This document shows, one piece after another, positions 34,235 through 43,170 of a stretch of DNA of 43,876 nt. How positions within the stretch are numbered: the first letter of the stretch is position 1; each line of letters begins with the position of its first letter. The notes beneath the pieces were generated by a model. The model did no database searches. It worked only from the letters and a program-made list of their open reading frames with translations, and had not been told where the DNA came from. The DNA comes from UBA3839 sp963627995 (GTDB lineage: Bacteria > Bacteroidota > Bacteroidia > Bacteroidales > Bacteroidaceae). Made by a program: the position numbers and the translations under genes. The stretch spans positions 1 through 43,876 of the forward strand of contig CAVGCV010000020.1 in NCBI GenBank assembly GCA_963627995.1. Reading direction: 5' to 3'.

Positions 34235-35674
34235 ATGATTAAAGACTTTTTGGCGGAGCAAATCCTCGGGAATTTCGGCCACCAGCCCACGCCCGAACAG
34301 CGCGGGCTGGTGGATGCGCTGGCCGACTTCATCTTCTCCACCGACGCCAGCGAGGTGTTCGTGCTGCGCGGCTATGCCGGGACGGGCAAGACCTCGCTCG
34401 TCGGCGCGCTGGTCAAGACCATGGCGCAGCTCGAGCGGCAGTGCGTGCTAATGGCCCCCACGGGGCGCGCCGCCAAGGTGTTCGCCGCATACGCGGCCCA
34501 TCCGGCCTACACCATCCACAAGCGCATCTACCGCCAGAGGTCCATCGACCAGGACTCCGTCTTCTCCCTCAGCTACAACACGCTCCGCAACGTGCTCTTC
34601 ATCGCCGACGAGGCCTCGATGATCAGCGACAGCCGCCAGGCCGACGCCCGCTCGTCGCTGCTCGGCGACCTCATCCAGTTCGTCTACGCGGGCCAGCAGG
34701 GATGCCGCCTCATGCTGGTGGGCGACACGGCGCAGCTGCCGCCCGTGGGCGAGGACGAGAGCCCGGCCCTGAAGCCCGCCGTGCTGCGCTCCTACGGGCT
34801 GGCCGCACGCTGCCACACGCTCCGGCAGGTGGTGCGCCAGCGCCACGCGTCGGGCATCCTGTGGAACGCCACCGCCCTGCGTCTCATCGTCGATGGGGGA
34901 GGGGCGGCGGCGCTGCCCCGCATCCGCTTCTGGGGGTTTGCCGACGTGCGCCGTGTGCCGGGCGGCGAGCTCATCGAGACGCTCGCCGACTGCTACCACC
35001 GCCACGGGACGGACGACACGATGGTGGTCTGCCGCTCCAACAAGCGCGCCATCGCCTACAACAACGGCATCCGCAACCAAATCCTCTGGCTCGAGGACGA
35101 GCTGACAGCGGGCGACCGCGTGATGATTGCCAAGAACAACTACTTCTGGCTCAAGCCCGCCGACGCCGAGGCCGCCGTCTCCGACTTCCTGGCCAACGGC
35201 GACACGGCCGTGGTGGAGCGCGTGTGCAACGTGCGCAGCCTCTACGGGTTCCGCTTCGCCGACTGCCAGCTGTCGCTGCCCGACTACGACGACTGCGAGG
35301 TGGACGCCACCGTGCTGCTCGACACGCTCCACTCCGAGGCTCCGGCGTTGCTGCGCGAGCAGCAGGAGCGGCTCTTCAACAGTGTGCTCGAGGACTACAC
35401 GGACATTCCGCGCAAGTCGGAGCGCATGAAGAAGATGCGCGAAGACCCCTATTTCAACGCCCTGCAAATCAAGTATGCCTATGCCGTGACGTGCCACAAG
35501 GCGCAGGGCGGGCAGTGGGGGCACGTGTTCATCGACCAGGGCTACATGACGGAGGAAATGCTCGGGCCCGACTATTTCCGCTGGCTCTACACGGCCGTCA
35601 CGCGTGCCACGTCAACCGTATATTTCGTCAACTGGCGCGAGGAGCAGACGCTGCCCGAGGACACCGGCTGCTGA
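34235..35674 (+). CDS. RecD/Pif1-like DNA helicase (superfamily 1B)
   Basis: This 479-residue ATP-driven 5'-3' DNA helicase resembles exodeoxyribonuclease V alpha chains and RecD2 without the N-terminal extension. Walker A is GYAGTGKT (46-53), Walker B is FIADEASM, motif III is GDTAQLPPVG, and the C-terminal motifs are AVTCHKAQGGQW and YTAVTRAT. All helicase motifs are complete. It is a stand-alone gene with no recB or recC nearby, which fits a repair or replication-restart helper. It is divergent from the pilin-like gene; a T-rich sequence just before the ATG (34220-34230) hides any clear -7 box. Confidence 0.9.
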   Translation: MIKDFLAEQILGNFGHQPTPEQRGLVDALADFIFSTDASEVFVLRGYAGTGKTSLVGALVKTMAQLERQCVLMAPTGRAAKVFAAYAAHPAYTIHKRIYRQRSIDQDSVFSLSYNTLRNVLFIADEASMISDSRQADARSSLLGDLIQFVYAGQQGCRLMLVGDTAQLPPVGEDESPALKPAVLRSYGLAARCHTLRQVVRQRHASGILWNATALRLIVDGGGAAALPRIRFWGFADVRRVPGGELIETLADCYHRHGTDDTMVVCRSNKRAIAYNNGIRNQILWLEDELTAGDRVMIAKNNYFWLKPADAEAAVSDFLANGDTAVVERVCNVRSLYGFRFADCQLSLPDYDDCEVDATVLLDTLHSEAPALLREQQERLFNSVLEDYTDIPRKSERMKKMREDPYFNALQIKYAYAVTCHKAQGGQWGHVFIDQGYMTEEMLGPDYFRWLYTAVTRATSTVYFVNWREEQTLPEDTGC

Positions 35675-35830
35675 GGCTGCCCCCCAGGAACAAATCCCGT
35701 TGTCGTTCAGGAAAACCGCTGTCCGGGCGCGTGTTAATGAATGCAAACGCGCGCAAACGGAGCATTCCGCCGGAACGGGGCGTTTTGCCCTCGCGAGCCA
35801 GCCTGCGGGGACGGGTTCGCAGACTGCCGG

Positions 35831-35943
35831 AAAAGGAGTGTGCGGAGCGGCGGAATTTTCTCTGCGGAGGTGCCGGTTGCCGCTCCGCAGAGCGCGCGGA
35901 TTTTCTCCGCAGAGGAAAAAGATTTTCTCCGCAGAGGTTTTTC
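35831..35943. repeat. 22-bp phased core array, copy 4
   Basis: Core centres lie at 35842, 35864, 35887, 35909 and 35931; the steps are 22, 23, 22 and 22, so one base is inserted in the second spacer. The left end is GTGTGCGGAG instead of CACTGCGGAG, and the right end keeps GTTTTTC. The other bases of the 35675-36224 gap show no gene; it separates two convergent genes. Confidence 0.85.
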
Positions 35944-36170
35944 TGTCTGTTCAGCGTGTTAAAACCAGTGCGTTTCTTAACATTTTGTTTGGAGTTGCAT
36001 GACGAATCGATAGCTACTCGTGCGTGTTCCGAATCGTGCTGCGCAGGCCGTCTCTCCGTGGGCAAGGCTGCATGTCGGGGCTTCTCCTTGCCTGCGGCGT
36101 GCGTGGGTGGCGGCTGGGGCATCCTGGCGTTTGCTGTCCGTTCGGTTCGGCTGCCGGCTGCGCACGAAAA

Positions 36171-36201
36171 AGCCCCTACGGACGCGATTTCCGCAGGGGC
36201 T
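36171..36201 (-). terminator. Terminator of the Big2 lipoprotein gene
   Basis: Arms at 36171-36182 and 36190-36201 pair over 12 bp with one mismatch. Read on the minus strand, a run of five T follows the hairpin. It lies 24 bp past the stop of the Big2 gene. Confidence 0.8.
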
Positions 36202-36224
36202 GGGGGTGAAGCCTTAATGTGTGG

Positions 36225-37610
36225 CTACATGTCCTTGGTCTTTTTGTAAACGAACTTGATGGGAGTAGCCCATGGTTGTCCATACTCCGCATGGGTCATG
36301 GTCATGCTGAGCTCGTTGTTGGAGAAGTCGGTGATGGTGTACTTGTAGCCGAGTGATGTGCTGAGCTGATCGTTATAGTCCAGGCTCCAAGTTCCTTCTT
36401 GCGTTCCCATTTGTGTGCCCGTGAAGTCGTAAACGAAGAAGTAGCGCTTGTTGCCTGTAATGCCGAATTCGAGTGTTGTGTAGGTATCGTAGTCTTGGCC
36501 GCCGCTCGGGCTCGTGCATTTCCAAACGCCGTTGAACCACTCCTCGTCCCAAACTTTGACTTCGCGCCAGTTGGAGTAAATCTTCTTGTCGTTGGGCTGG
36601 TAGACGACGGCACGGATGCGGGTGGTTCCGCCCTCCTTTGCGGTGAGGACACCTCGCGCTTCTTCCATCGAGGCAATCTTGCTGTCCTCCACTTCCCAGT
36701 AGACGAGGTCGTTGGAGTTGCTGGGCGAAATCGTGTGGCTGAACAAGACGCTCTGGTTGTCAATCCACATGATTTGCGGTGTGCTGGCATAGTTTACGTT
36801 GATGGACGTTGCAGGCACGTAAGGCTCGAAGGTGTAGACGTAGGTGGTTGTCTTTTGGTCGCTGCTGGTGTATTTGCGTGTGTAAACCAGCTGGGTGGCG
36901 GAGATGCTGTTGATGGTCAGCTCGTCAGTGTACCCTTGGCTTAGGCCCTCGGTGTAGGTGATGCTGATGGTCTTCTTTTGGGCGTCGTACGTGTAGGTGC
37001 CGGCCCAGTCGGTCTCTTCTTCCGAACGGTGGGCAAGGCAATAACGCTTCACGGTCTTGTTTGAGCTGAATTCATAGACTCCAACAGTTCGCTTGAGACT
37101 TAAATACATATATTTAGCCATGTCGGTGGAAAAAACTGTTGTCTTGCCGTCGGGGGTGGTGGTTTTCCTGTCCTTGAAAATCCACTTGTTGGCAGAGAGC
37201 ATCTGGTACACTTCCTCGGCGTCGGTGTCTTTCACCGTGACGGTGCATTTGTTGGAGGTGATTTGCGAGCCGTCGCTCTTCTCGACGTAGGCGTAGACGT
37301 TGGTCATGCCCTCTTTCTTGCCTGTCACCTTGCCGTTGGCGTCGACCGTGGCGATGGAGGTGTCGCCGCTCTTCCACATCACTGTCGCCTTGGCGTTGCT
37401 GGGCTTGATGGTGGCGGTGAGCTGCTCGGTGGCGTTGACGCCCACCGTGATGCTGCTCTTGATGGAGAGGGACTGTACTTCGGTCGGCGTTGCGGGGTCG
37501 TCTTCATCGTCGTCGTCGCCGCCGCAAGCGGTGAATGCAAGTCCTGTGAAAAGGACGGACGCCATCAGCAGAAGACTGCCGAACAGGCTCTTTCTTGTTC
37601 TTGTAATCAT
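36225..37610 (-). CDS. Lipoprotein with Big2 immunoglobulin-like domains
   Basis: This predicted lipoprotein has 461 residues. A signal segment ends in the lipobox FTAC and is followed by GGDDDDEDD, an acidic stretch that often directs Bacteroidetes lipoproteins to the cell surface. A Big2-type Ig domain follows (about residues 45-125, with ATIKPSNAKATVMWKSGDTSIATVDANGKVTGKK). A second, more diverged Big2-like domain lies around 270-345 (HTISPSNSNDLVYWEVEDSKIAS). The intervening and final parts are beta-rich modules of a type resembling lipocalin-like DUFs. The frame runs back to 37817, but ATG 37610 begins the signal peptide. It is the last of four closely spaced minus-strand genes. A role in surface adhesion or glycan binding is a guess. 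Confidence 0.78.
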   Translation of the reverse strand: MITRTRKSLFGSLLLMASVLFTGLAFTACGGDDDDEDDPATPTEVQSLSIKSSITVGVNATEQLTATIKPSNAKATVMWKSGDTSIATVDANGKVTGKKEGMTNVYAYVEKSDGSQITSNKCTVTVKDTDAEEVYQMLSANKWIFKDRKTTTPDGKTTVFSTDMAKYMYLSLKRTVGVYEFSSNKTVKRYCLAHRSEEETDWAGTYTYDAQKKTISITYTEGLSQGYTDELTINSISATQLVYTRKYTSSDQKTTTYVYTFEPYVPATSINVNYASTPQIMWIDNQSVLFSHTISPSNSNDLVYWEVEDSKIASMEEARGVLTAKEGGTTRIRAVVYQPNDKKIYSNWREVKVWDEEWFNGVWKCTSPSGGQDYDTYTTLEFGITGNKRYFFVYDFTGTQMGTQEGTWSLDYNDQLSTSLGYKYTITDFSNNELSMTMTHAEYGQPWATPIKFVYKKTKDM

Positions 37611-37669
37611 AGAATAATGTTTTTTAGAGGTTGAAAAATAAATATGTTTCTGTTGCAGAGGCGTGCTGG

Positions 37670-38563
37670 CTACTTTTCGTCCGCAAGCCATAGTTCGCGG
37701 AGCATGTTGCTGATGCGCGAGGCTCCGCTGTTGTGGGTCATGCTGCCGCGCCCTCTGATGCTCATCGTGCCGCCGGTGTATTCGGCTTCGAGCCGCCACT
37801 CGTCTTCGTCGAGCCACATCTCGTCGCTTTCCTGGGGACGGGGCTCGGGATAGGCGTAGACTCGGCGGATTTGGATGACGCGGTGGATGGTGTCGAGGTA
37901 GTCGCGCGGCACGCTTACCTTCTGCGTGTCGTGCCCCTTGACGGTGAAGATGGCCTTCTTCGCATTGGCGGGGTCGGCCTCGAGGCGGAGCGTGGGCATG
38001 TACTCCATGCCGTTGCAGTAGTATTCCACGGCGACGATGTCGCCTTCGGGCATCGTGGCTGTCGAGCTTGAGCCGTCCCCGTCGTCGCCGTACTCATACT
38101 CGTAGGCTTCCCACAGCTCGGTGAGCATGCGGTGGACCTTGTATGTGCTGCTGTCGTCGTCCTTGAGCTCGTACGTGCCGCCCGTGTAGCGCAGCACGTA
38201 TTGGCTCCACTCGTTCCCGTCGGCGGCAGGGGCAATCTTGTCGGCGAGCTTTTGGAAGAAGGACCGGCGCTGCGGCTGCAGGTCGTAGACCGTGGTGCTG
38301 CGGGCAATGCTGTCGATGCTGGCGAGGATGCCAGCCGGAGCCTCGGTGCGCACAGTGTCGGTCCTTCCGTAGATGGTGAACACCGCCTTGCTGCTGTCCT
38401 TGGCATCGATGCTGATTTCAAGCGTTGGATAGAATGCCATCCCTCCCCGCGCATAGCTGCACGAGACGATGTCGCCTTGCGGCGCGACGGGCTTGGGCAC
38501 CGTGCGGCAGCCCAGCATGGCGAGGAGTGTTGCAAAGGTCATGATGTGGAGGATTGTTTTCAT
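37670..38563 (-). CDS. Lipoprotein with an internally duplicated domain
   Basis: This 297-residue predicted lipoprotein carries its lipobox at LAMLGC (Cys 19). I do not recognise the family. Two copies of a domain of about 130 residues are visible: both open with GDIV, a short strand, then GM-x-(F/Y)-x-PTL and an AK-x-A-(V/I)-FT-(I/V) strand, and both end near an ELW helix (about 30-160 and 172-297). The halves have clearly diverged, so the duplication is old. An acidic stretch (about 155-166) joins them. The gene lies 33 bp after the LRR gene and 59 bp before the Big2 gene, and is probably co-transcribed with them. Confidence 0.72.
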   Translation of the reverse strand: MKTILHIMTFATLLAMLGCRTVPKPVAPQGDIVSCSYARGGMAFYPTLEISIDAKDSSKAVFTIYGRTDTVRTEAPAGILASIDSIARSTTVYDLQPQRRSFFQKLADKIAPAADGNEWSQYVLRYTGGTYELKDDDSSTYKVHRMLTELWEAYEYEYGDDGDGSSSTATMPEGDIVAVEYYCNGMEYMPTLRLEADPANAKKAIFTVKGHDTQKVSVPRDYLDTIHRVIQIRRVYAYPEPRPQESDEMWLDEDEWRLEAEYTGGTMSIRGRGSMTHNSGASRISNMLRELWLADEK

Positions 38564-38596
38564 TGTAGCGGTGTTGTTGGTGCGCGGGCCGTGCTT

Positions 38597-40066
38597 TTAC
38601 TGGGGCAGCTTCCAGCGCTTTTCCTGTGCCATGCCCTGCAGGGCGGCGGGAAGGGTGAGCGTGGTGCCGAGGGCGTTGAAGTACGACAGCTTCGTGCAGT
38701 TGGCGAGCGATGCGGGGATGCTGCCTGTGAGCTGCGTGTTCTCTATGTCGACCCAGGCGAGCGATTTGCATTCTCCCAACTCCGGGGGGATGGAGCCCGA
38801 AATCTTCGAGTTCGCCATCTTCAGCGCATGGAAGTATTGGCACTTCGACAGTTCGGCGGGGATTGGGCCGCTCACTTCCGTGTTCTTTGCGTCGAGCGTG
38901 CGCAGGTCGGTGTTGCCCAGTTCGGCGGGGACGGAGCCTGAAATCTTCGTGTCGGCAATTTCCAGCGACTGCAGTTTTGTACATTTCCCGAGTTCGGCGG
39001 GAATTGAGCCTGTCAGTTCGTTCTTCGAAAGGTTGAGGAACATCAGTCTTTCACACTGGCCGAGTTCGGCGGGAATCGGACCTGTCAGCTTGTTGTCGTG
39101 CAGGTCGATGTTCGACAATTTGGCGCATTGTCCGAAGGTTGCGGGAGTTTCGCCCGTCAGGCCGCATTGGACGATTGTGACGTTGCCGAGGTTCTGCATT
39201 TGAGCCACTTTGTCGGAGGGTATCTGTCCCGACTGGCTGATGCCGATGCATTTGATGGCTGTCAGGTTGGTCATGTTCCAGATGTACTCGGGGAATGCGC
39301 CCGTGAATTCCTTTTTCACCGCTTGCGAATTGGCTGTGAAGTCGATTCTCTTCAGGCTCTTCGATGCCGACAGGTTGGGGATGACGCTCGTCCCGCCGTC
39401 GACATAGCTGATGGTGATGGACTCGAGGTTCGGCAGTTCGGCCAGCTTGTCGGTCATCTCGCCAGCGTAGCCGCCGAGAAAGAGGCTCTTCAGGTTCTCC
39501 AGCTTGCATACGCCTTCGAGCGTGCCCTTGATGCAGGAGGTCAGGCTCTTGATGGTGAGCATTTCCAGTTCGGGCATGTTGATGATGGTGGGCAGTTCCA
39601 CCTCGGCGGGATTGGTGTCCTTGTTCGAGACGGTAATGCGGAGCTGCTTCAGCGAGCGCATTTTCCACAGGCTGGCGGGGAGGGTAGTCCTTGCCGCGTC
39701 GGTGCTCGTCACGTAGAAGGTGAGCTTCTGGAGGTGCGTGAGCTGTGCGAGTTCCTCGGGCATGGCGCCCACGAAATTGTCGTCGGTGAGGGAGAGTTCC
39801 GTCACGTTGCCTGCTTCGTCGGTCTTGACGTTGGACCAGTCGGCGAGCGGCGCCTCGGAATTCCAGTTTTCCTTCTCGCTGTCCTTCCAGTTTGCACCGT
39901 TCATGTCGGTGTAAATCTTGACGAGGGCCTCCTTGTCGGAGATGGTCTTCACGATGGTGTCGTTCGCGTCGTCGCCATTGGCGCTTGCGCCGCCTCCGCA
40001 TGCGCCCAGCACGGAAAGGGCGGCGAAGCTGACAGCCAAGAGGGCGGGAAACATGTATTTCTTCAT
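38597..40066 (-). CDS. Plant-type leucine-rich-repeat lipoprotein
   Basis: This predicted lipoprotein has 489 residues. The lipobox LGAC (Cys near residue 22) is followed by a Gly/Ala/Asp linker. An N-terminal cap (KIYTDMNGANWKDSEKENWN, then PLADW) resembles the NGxxWxxxxNW cap of plant and bacterial LRR proteins. About 14 LRRs of 23-24 residues follow; those in the second half fit the plant-specific form LTGxIPAELGxCxxL very closely. Such proteins usually bind other proteins or glycans at the cell surface; the partner is unknown. The frame reaches 40120, but ATG 40066 gives the correct signal peptide. It follows the nucleotidase gene by 53 bp. Confidence 0.85.
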   Translation of the reverse strand: MKKYMFPALLAVSFAALSVLGACGGGASANGDDANDTIVKTISDKEALVKIYTDMNGANWKDSEKENWNSEAPLADWSNVKTDEAGNVTELSLTDDNFVGAMPEELAQLTHLQKLTFYVTSTDAARTTLPASLWKMRSLKQLRITVSNKDTNPAEVELPTIINMPELEMLTIKSLTSCIKGTLEGVCKLENLKSLFLGGYAGEMTDKLAELPNLESITISYVDGGTSVIPNLSASKSLKRIDFTANSQAVKKEFTGAFPEYIWNMTNLTAIKCIGISQSGQIPSDKVAQMQNLGNVTIVQCGLTGETPATFGQCAKLSNIDLHDNKLTGPIPAELGQCERLMFLNLSKNELTGSIPAELGKCTKLQSLEIADTKISGSVPAELGNTDLRTLDAKNTEVSGPIPAELSKCQYFHALKMANSKISGSIPPELGECKSLAWVDIENTQLTGSIPASLANCTKLSYFNALGTTLTLPAALQGMAQEKRWKLPQ

Positions 40067-40119
40067 AATGCGTTGTTTGGTTGGTTGAAATGTTGTTCTA
40101 TTGTACGCAGCGCGCGGCA

Positions 40120-41550
40120 TTACTGCATTGTCTCCTTCACGCAGGTCTTGCCGCGGAAGTTCACGCTCGGCTGCTTCTCGAGCCAGTTCATGAGGATGAG
40201 GACGGTGAAAGATGGGTCGAGCGTCGTGTCTGCCGTCTTGTCCTTCAGGCTGATGGCCGGCACGTAGGAGTTCGTCGCCACCTTGTACTTCGTCTTCATC
40301 GCCACTTTCTTGCCGTTGGCGAGCGTCATGCGCACGTCCTTCACGTGTTTCGGGTTCGCCTTGTCGATGACAATCTCGTAGGTCATGCCGGCTACGTAGG
40401 GAGCGCGGTCCTCGTCGCCGTGTCGGCAGTCAATGATCATCTGCTTGAGCTCGGCGCCGGTGAGGGTGAACGTCATCGTGAGGTTGCCGAACGGGTCGAG
40501 GCGCAGGATGTCGCTCACGGTGATGGGGCCTTTCAGCAGGTTGTCGTAGCGCACGCCGCCGGCGTTCCACACGCAGACGTCGGCGTTGGTCTCGCTGCGG
40601 AGCGCCTCGGTCATCATGCAGCCGAGCTCCTCGTAACTCGTGAAGTGGTCGGACGCCGTGGTCAGCACGCGCTGGAACGACGGGTTGTCGCTGAAGAACT
40701 TCACCATGTTCTCCACGGCTTCGTCGCGGCCTTGGTGGGCGTGGAGGTCGATGAGCTTCGCCTCCTTGTGCGTCACCTTGCCGTTGTCGACGGTCAGCAC
40801 GGCCAGCGTGGCATACTGCAGGTGGTTCTGCGTCTGGGTCACCAGCACGCCGTTGTGCATCTCGCCCTCGACCTTGTCGTGCGAGTGTCCGCCCACGATG
40901 ATGTCGTAGTGGGGGAAGAGCTGCGCAAACTCCTTGTCGGCCTCGTAGCCGCAATGGCTCAGCAGCACTTCCACGTCGCACTTGTCGCGCAGCCACTGGT
41001 ACTTCTCGATGGTCTCCTTCTCGTTGAAGAACTTCACGCCCTTCAGGTTGTCGGGGTGGGAGTCGGGAAGCCCGTTCACGCCGAGCTGCACGATGCCCAG
41101 CACGCCCACGCGCACGCCGCCGACGTCGAAGTACTGGTAGGGCATGATGTTGAGGCCGTGCTTCTCGGGCTCGTCTATGTTGGCGCAGAGATAGCGGAAG
41201 TGCGACTTGTTGATGTTGGTGGCGAGCCCCGTGAGCTTGCCGTCGAACTCGTGGTTGCCGAATGCCGACGCGTTGATGCCCACGGCGTTCATCAGCATCG
41301 TCATGGGGTAGGACGCGACCTTGTACTGGTCGTTCAGCGGATTGCCCGTACGGTTGTCGCCGGCCGAGAGGACGAGCAGGTTGGGGTAGATGGCGCGGAC
41401 GCTGTCGACGACGTCGGCGAGCACGGGCATCTGCTCAATGCACGCGTGCATGTCGTTCACGCCGATGATGGCTATTTTCTTTTCCTGTGCCACGGACGTG
41501 GCGGCCACGAGCAGCAGGAGGATGGATGCGAACAGCTTGAAACTTTTCAT
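40120..41550 (-). CDS. Secreted 5'-nucleotidase/metallophosphatase family enzyme
   Basis: This 476-residue enzyme of the UshA/CD73 family removes phosphate from nucleotides or related compounds outside the cytoplasm. A signal peptide (about 1-21) precedes the two-metal phosphoesterase domain with D33 and H35 (VNDMH), D65 (SAGDN), N99-H100-E101 (GNHEFD) and GGHSHD. The C-terminal nucleotide-binding domain has WNAGGVR and the usual ITVSDILRLDPFGN. All metal ligands expected of the family are present. The first motif reads NDMHACIEQMP instead of the common NDxHG. The gene follows a terminator that separates it from the TMEM43-like gene and may start the four-gene group that ends at 36225. Confidence 0.88.
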   Translation of the reverse strand: MKSFKLFASILLLLVAATSVAQEKKIAIIGVNDMHACIEQMPVLADVVDSVRAIYPNLLVLSAGDNRTGNPLNDQYKVASYPMTMLMNAVGINASAFGNHEFDGKLTGLATNINKSHFRYLCANIDEPEKHGLNIMPYQYFDVGGVRVGVLGIVQLGVNGLPDSHPDNLKGVKFFNEKETIEKYQWLRDKCDVEVLLSHCGYEADKEFAQLFPHYDIIVGGHSHDKVEGEMHNGVLVTQTQNHLQYATLAVLTVDNGKVTHKEAKLIDLHAHQGRDEAVENMVKFFSDNPSFQRVLTTASDHFTSYEELGCMMTEALRSETNADVCVWNAGGVRYDNLLKGPITVSDILRLDPFGNLTMTFTLTGAELKQMIIDCRHGDEDRAPYVAGMTYEIVIDKANPKHVKDVRMTLANGKKVAMKTKYKVATNSYVPAISLKDKTADTTLDPSFTVLILMNWLEKQPSVNFRGKTCVKETMQ

Positions 41551-41603
41551 GGGTTTGCAAGTTTGTGGGGGCGGGTTGGAGTTGTTGTGGATTGAAAAAG
41601 GCA

Positions 41604-41661
41604 GAGACTGCGCCGCCGCGTATCGACGGGGCGAGATGCCCCGGCGCGGCAGTGCAGTCTC
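41604..41661 (-). terminator. Terminator of the TMEM43-like gene
   Basis: GAGACTGC (41604-41611) and GCAGTCTC (41654-41661) form the base of a long hairpin with further G/C pairing inside. On the minus strand it is followed by GCCTTTTTC. It lies just past the stop of the TMEM43-like gene and before the nucleotidase gene. Confidence 0.75.
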
Positions 41662-41670
41662 GGCGTTGGG

Positions 41671-42993
41671 CTATGCGGCTGTCACCTCGTCGGGCTGCTT
41701 CTTGCTCTTGCCCTTCCAGATGAAGAAGCCGACGATTCCGGCCATGATTACCAGTATCGAGATGCCAAGCACGGGCCGTGCGGCAATCCAGGCGATGGCG
41801 ATGACGAGCAGCGACCAGGCCAGGCCGATGACGGTGCAGATGATGCCGATGCCGAAGTTGGCGATGCTCGACATGAACGGAACGACCTTGAGCAGGGTCG
41901 AAACAAAGCCGAACACGCCTTTCAGGCCTCCGATGACGAGCAGGATGCCGACAATGCGCCAAACCCAAGTCATCATCTTGTTGCTCTCGTGCTCCGTCTG
42001 GAACATCTCTTCCATGCTCTTCGTGCCGTCGGCGACAGCCGATACTTCCTTGCCGTTCGTGGCCGTGTATTTCGTGAACGTGTTGCCGTTGACCATGCCG
42101 ATGATCGAAATCGTCGTCGGAGCGGTGTAGGTGAACTTCACGCGCACGTCGCCCACCTCGGGCATGGCCGAACTCTTGCCGAAATAAACGGTGTTCCCGC
42201 TAACGTGTACATACTTCGAGTCGTAGGCGTTGGCGGACGCCGCATCCGTGGCCGTCGTGTCGGCCGTGGCTTCCGTGGCCGTCGAGTCGGTCGCGGTCTG
42301 CGCCAGCTGCGCCTGCTCCGCCATGTTGTAGTTGCTGTTTATCTCGTCCTTGAGCAGCCCGATGCTGCGGTCCCACTCTTTCAGCATGGCCTTCTGCGGG
42401 GCAACCTCTGCGGGGTAGGAGTTGCTGATGCGCCCAACCATGAACGTCGGAAGCGTGTAGGCACCGAACGTCACGGTCTGCGCCTCCTTGGTCTCGTTCT
42501 CAACGTTCATGATGACGCCGTTGTAGCAGTTTTGGTACGCCGGGTCGTGGAACTCGCTGGAGTTTGTCGGCGTGCTGACCCATTCTTTCTTGTATGTGTA
42601 GGTCGTCACCTGCTCCTGCGAGCCGCCGAGCTTGTCCTTGGTCTCCGTCTCGCTGTGCTCCACCCACTGGTAGTACTCCACGGTGCGCCTCAGGCGGATG
42701 GCGTTCACCGACACGCCGTAAGCGTCGTCCGTCAGGATGTCGGTCGTCTTGGCCTCGGCCGTCGCGTGGATGAGCTGCGAGTTGTATTGGGGGTCGAGCT
42801 TGCTCACGTCGTCCACGTGCACGGCCACGCCCTGCGCCTCCTCGAGGGCTTTCGTGGTCTTCACCGAGTTGCCCTCGTTCCACCACAGCAGTGCCGTTCC
42901 GGCAAGGAACATTCCGATTCCCACGACGACTCCGCCGCAGGAGTTTTTCACTCGTGAGCCGTAGCCCACTGTTTTTGTCTCTTGATAAGCCAT
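41671..42993 (-). CDS. TMEM43 (LUMA) family membrane protein
   Basis: This 440-residue membrane protein resembles eukaryotic TMEM43 and its bacterial relatives. One membrane helix lies near the N-terminus (about 19-38, FLAGTALLWWNEGNSVK nearby), a large non-cytoplasmic domain follows, and four helices are packed in the C-terminal 120 residues. The early GTALLWWNEG and the later VWRIVGILLVIGGLKGVFG are typical. An Ala/Thr/Asp low-complexity stretch (about 243-270) interrupts the large domain. The bacterial role is unknown; the human protein is an inner-nuclear-membrane and ER scaffold. The gene has its own terminator and no clear -7 box was found upstream. Confidence 0.85.
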   Translation of the reverse strand: MAYQETKTVGYGSRVKNSCGGVVVGIGMFLAGTALLWWNEGNSVKTTKALEEAQGVAVHVDDVSKLDPQYNSQLIHATAEAKTTDILTDDAYGVSVNAIRLRRTVEYYQWVEHSETETKDKLGGSQEQVTTYTYKKEWVSTPTNSSEFHDPAYQNCYNGVIMNVENETKEAQTVTFGAYTLPTFMVGRISNSYPAEVAPQKAMLKEWDRSIGLLKDEINSNYNMAEQAQLAQTATDSTATEATADTTATDAASANAYDSKYVHVSGNTVYFGKSSAMPEVGDVRVKFTYTAPTTISIIGMVNGNTFTKYTATNGKEVSAVADGTKSMEEMFQTEHESNKMMTWVWRIVGILLVIGGLKGVFGFVSTLLKVVPFMSSIANFGIGIICTVIGLAWSLLVIAIAWIAARPVLGISILVIMAGIVGFFIWKGKSKKQPDEVTAA

Positions 42994-43035
42994 AATAACG
43001 TTATTTAGTGGTTGATAATGTTCTTAAAAGGACGG

Positions 43036-43078
43036 AAAAGGTGGCAATGGGCACCTCGCGGCGTCCATTGCCCCTTTT
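43036..43078. terminator. Terminator-like hairpin upstream of the TMEM43-like gene
   Basis: GGCAATGG (43043-43050) and CCATTGCC (43065-43072) pair perfectly and are extended at the base by AAAAGG and CCTTTT. Runs of T follow on both strands, so it could stop transcription arriving from the right. Confidence 0.6.
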
Positions 43079-43170
43079 TGCAGGACACCGCCTCTCGCGA
43101 AAAGGGCAGGTGTCCCCTCCAACCACAATGTGTTTGCTGTAAACCAAGTGTAAGCGTCCTTTACACTGGG

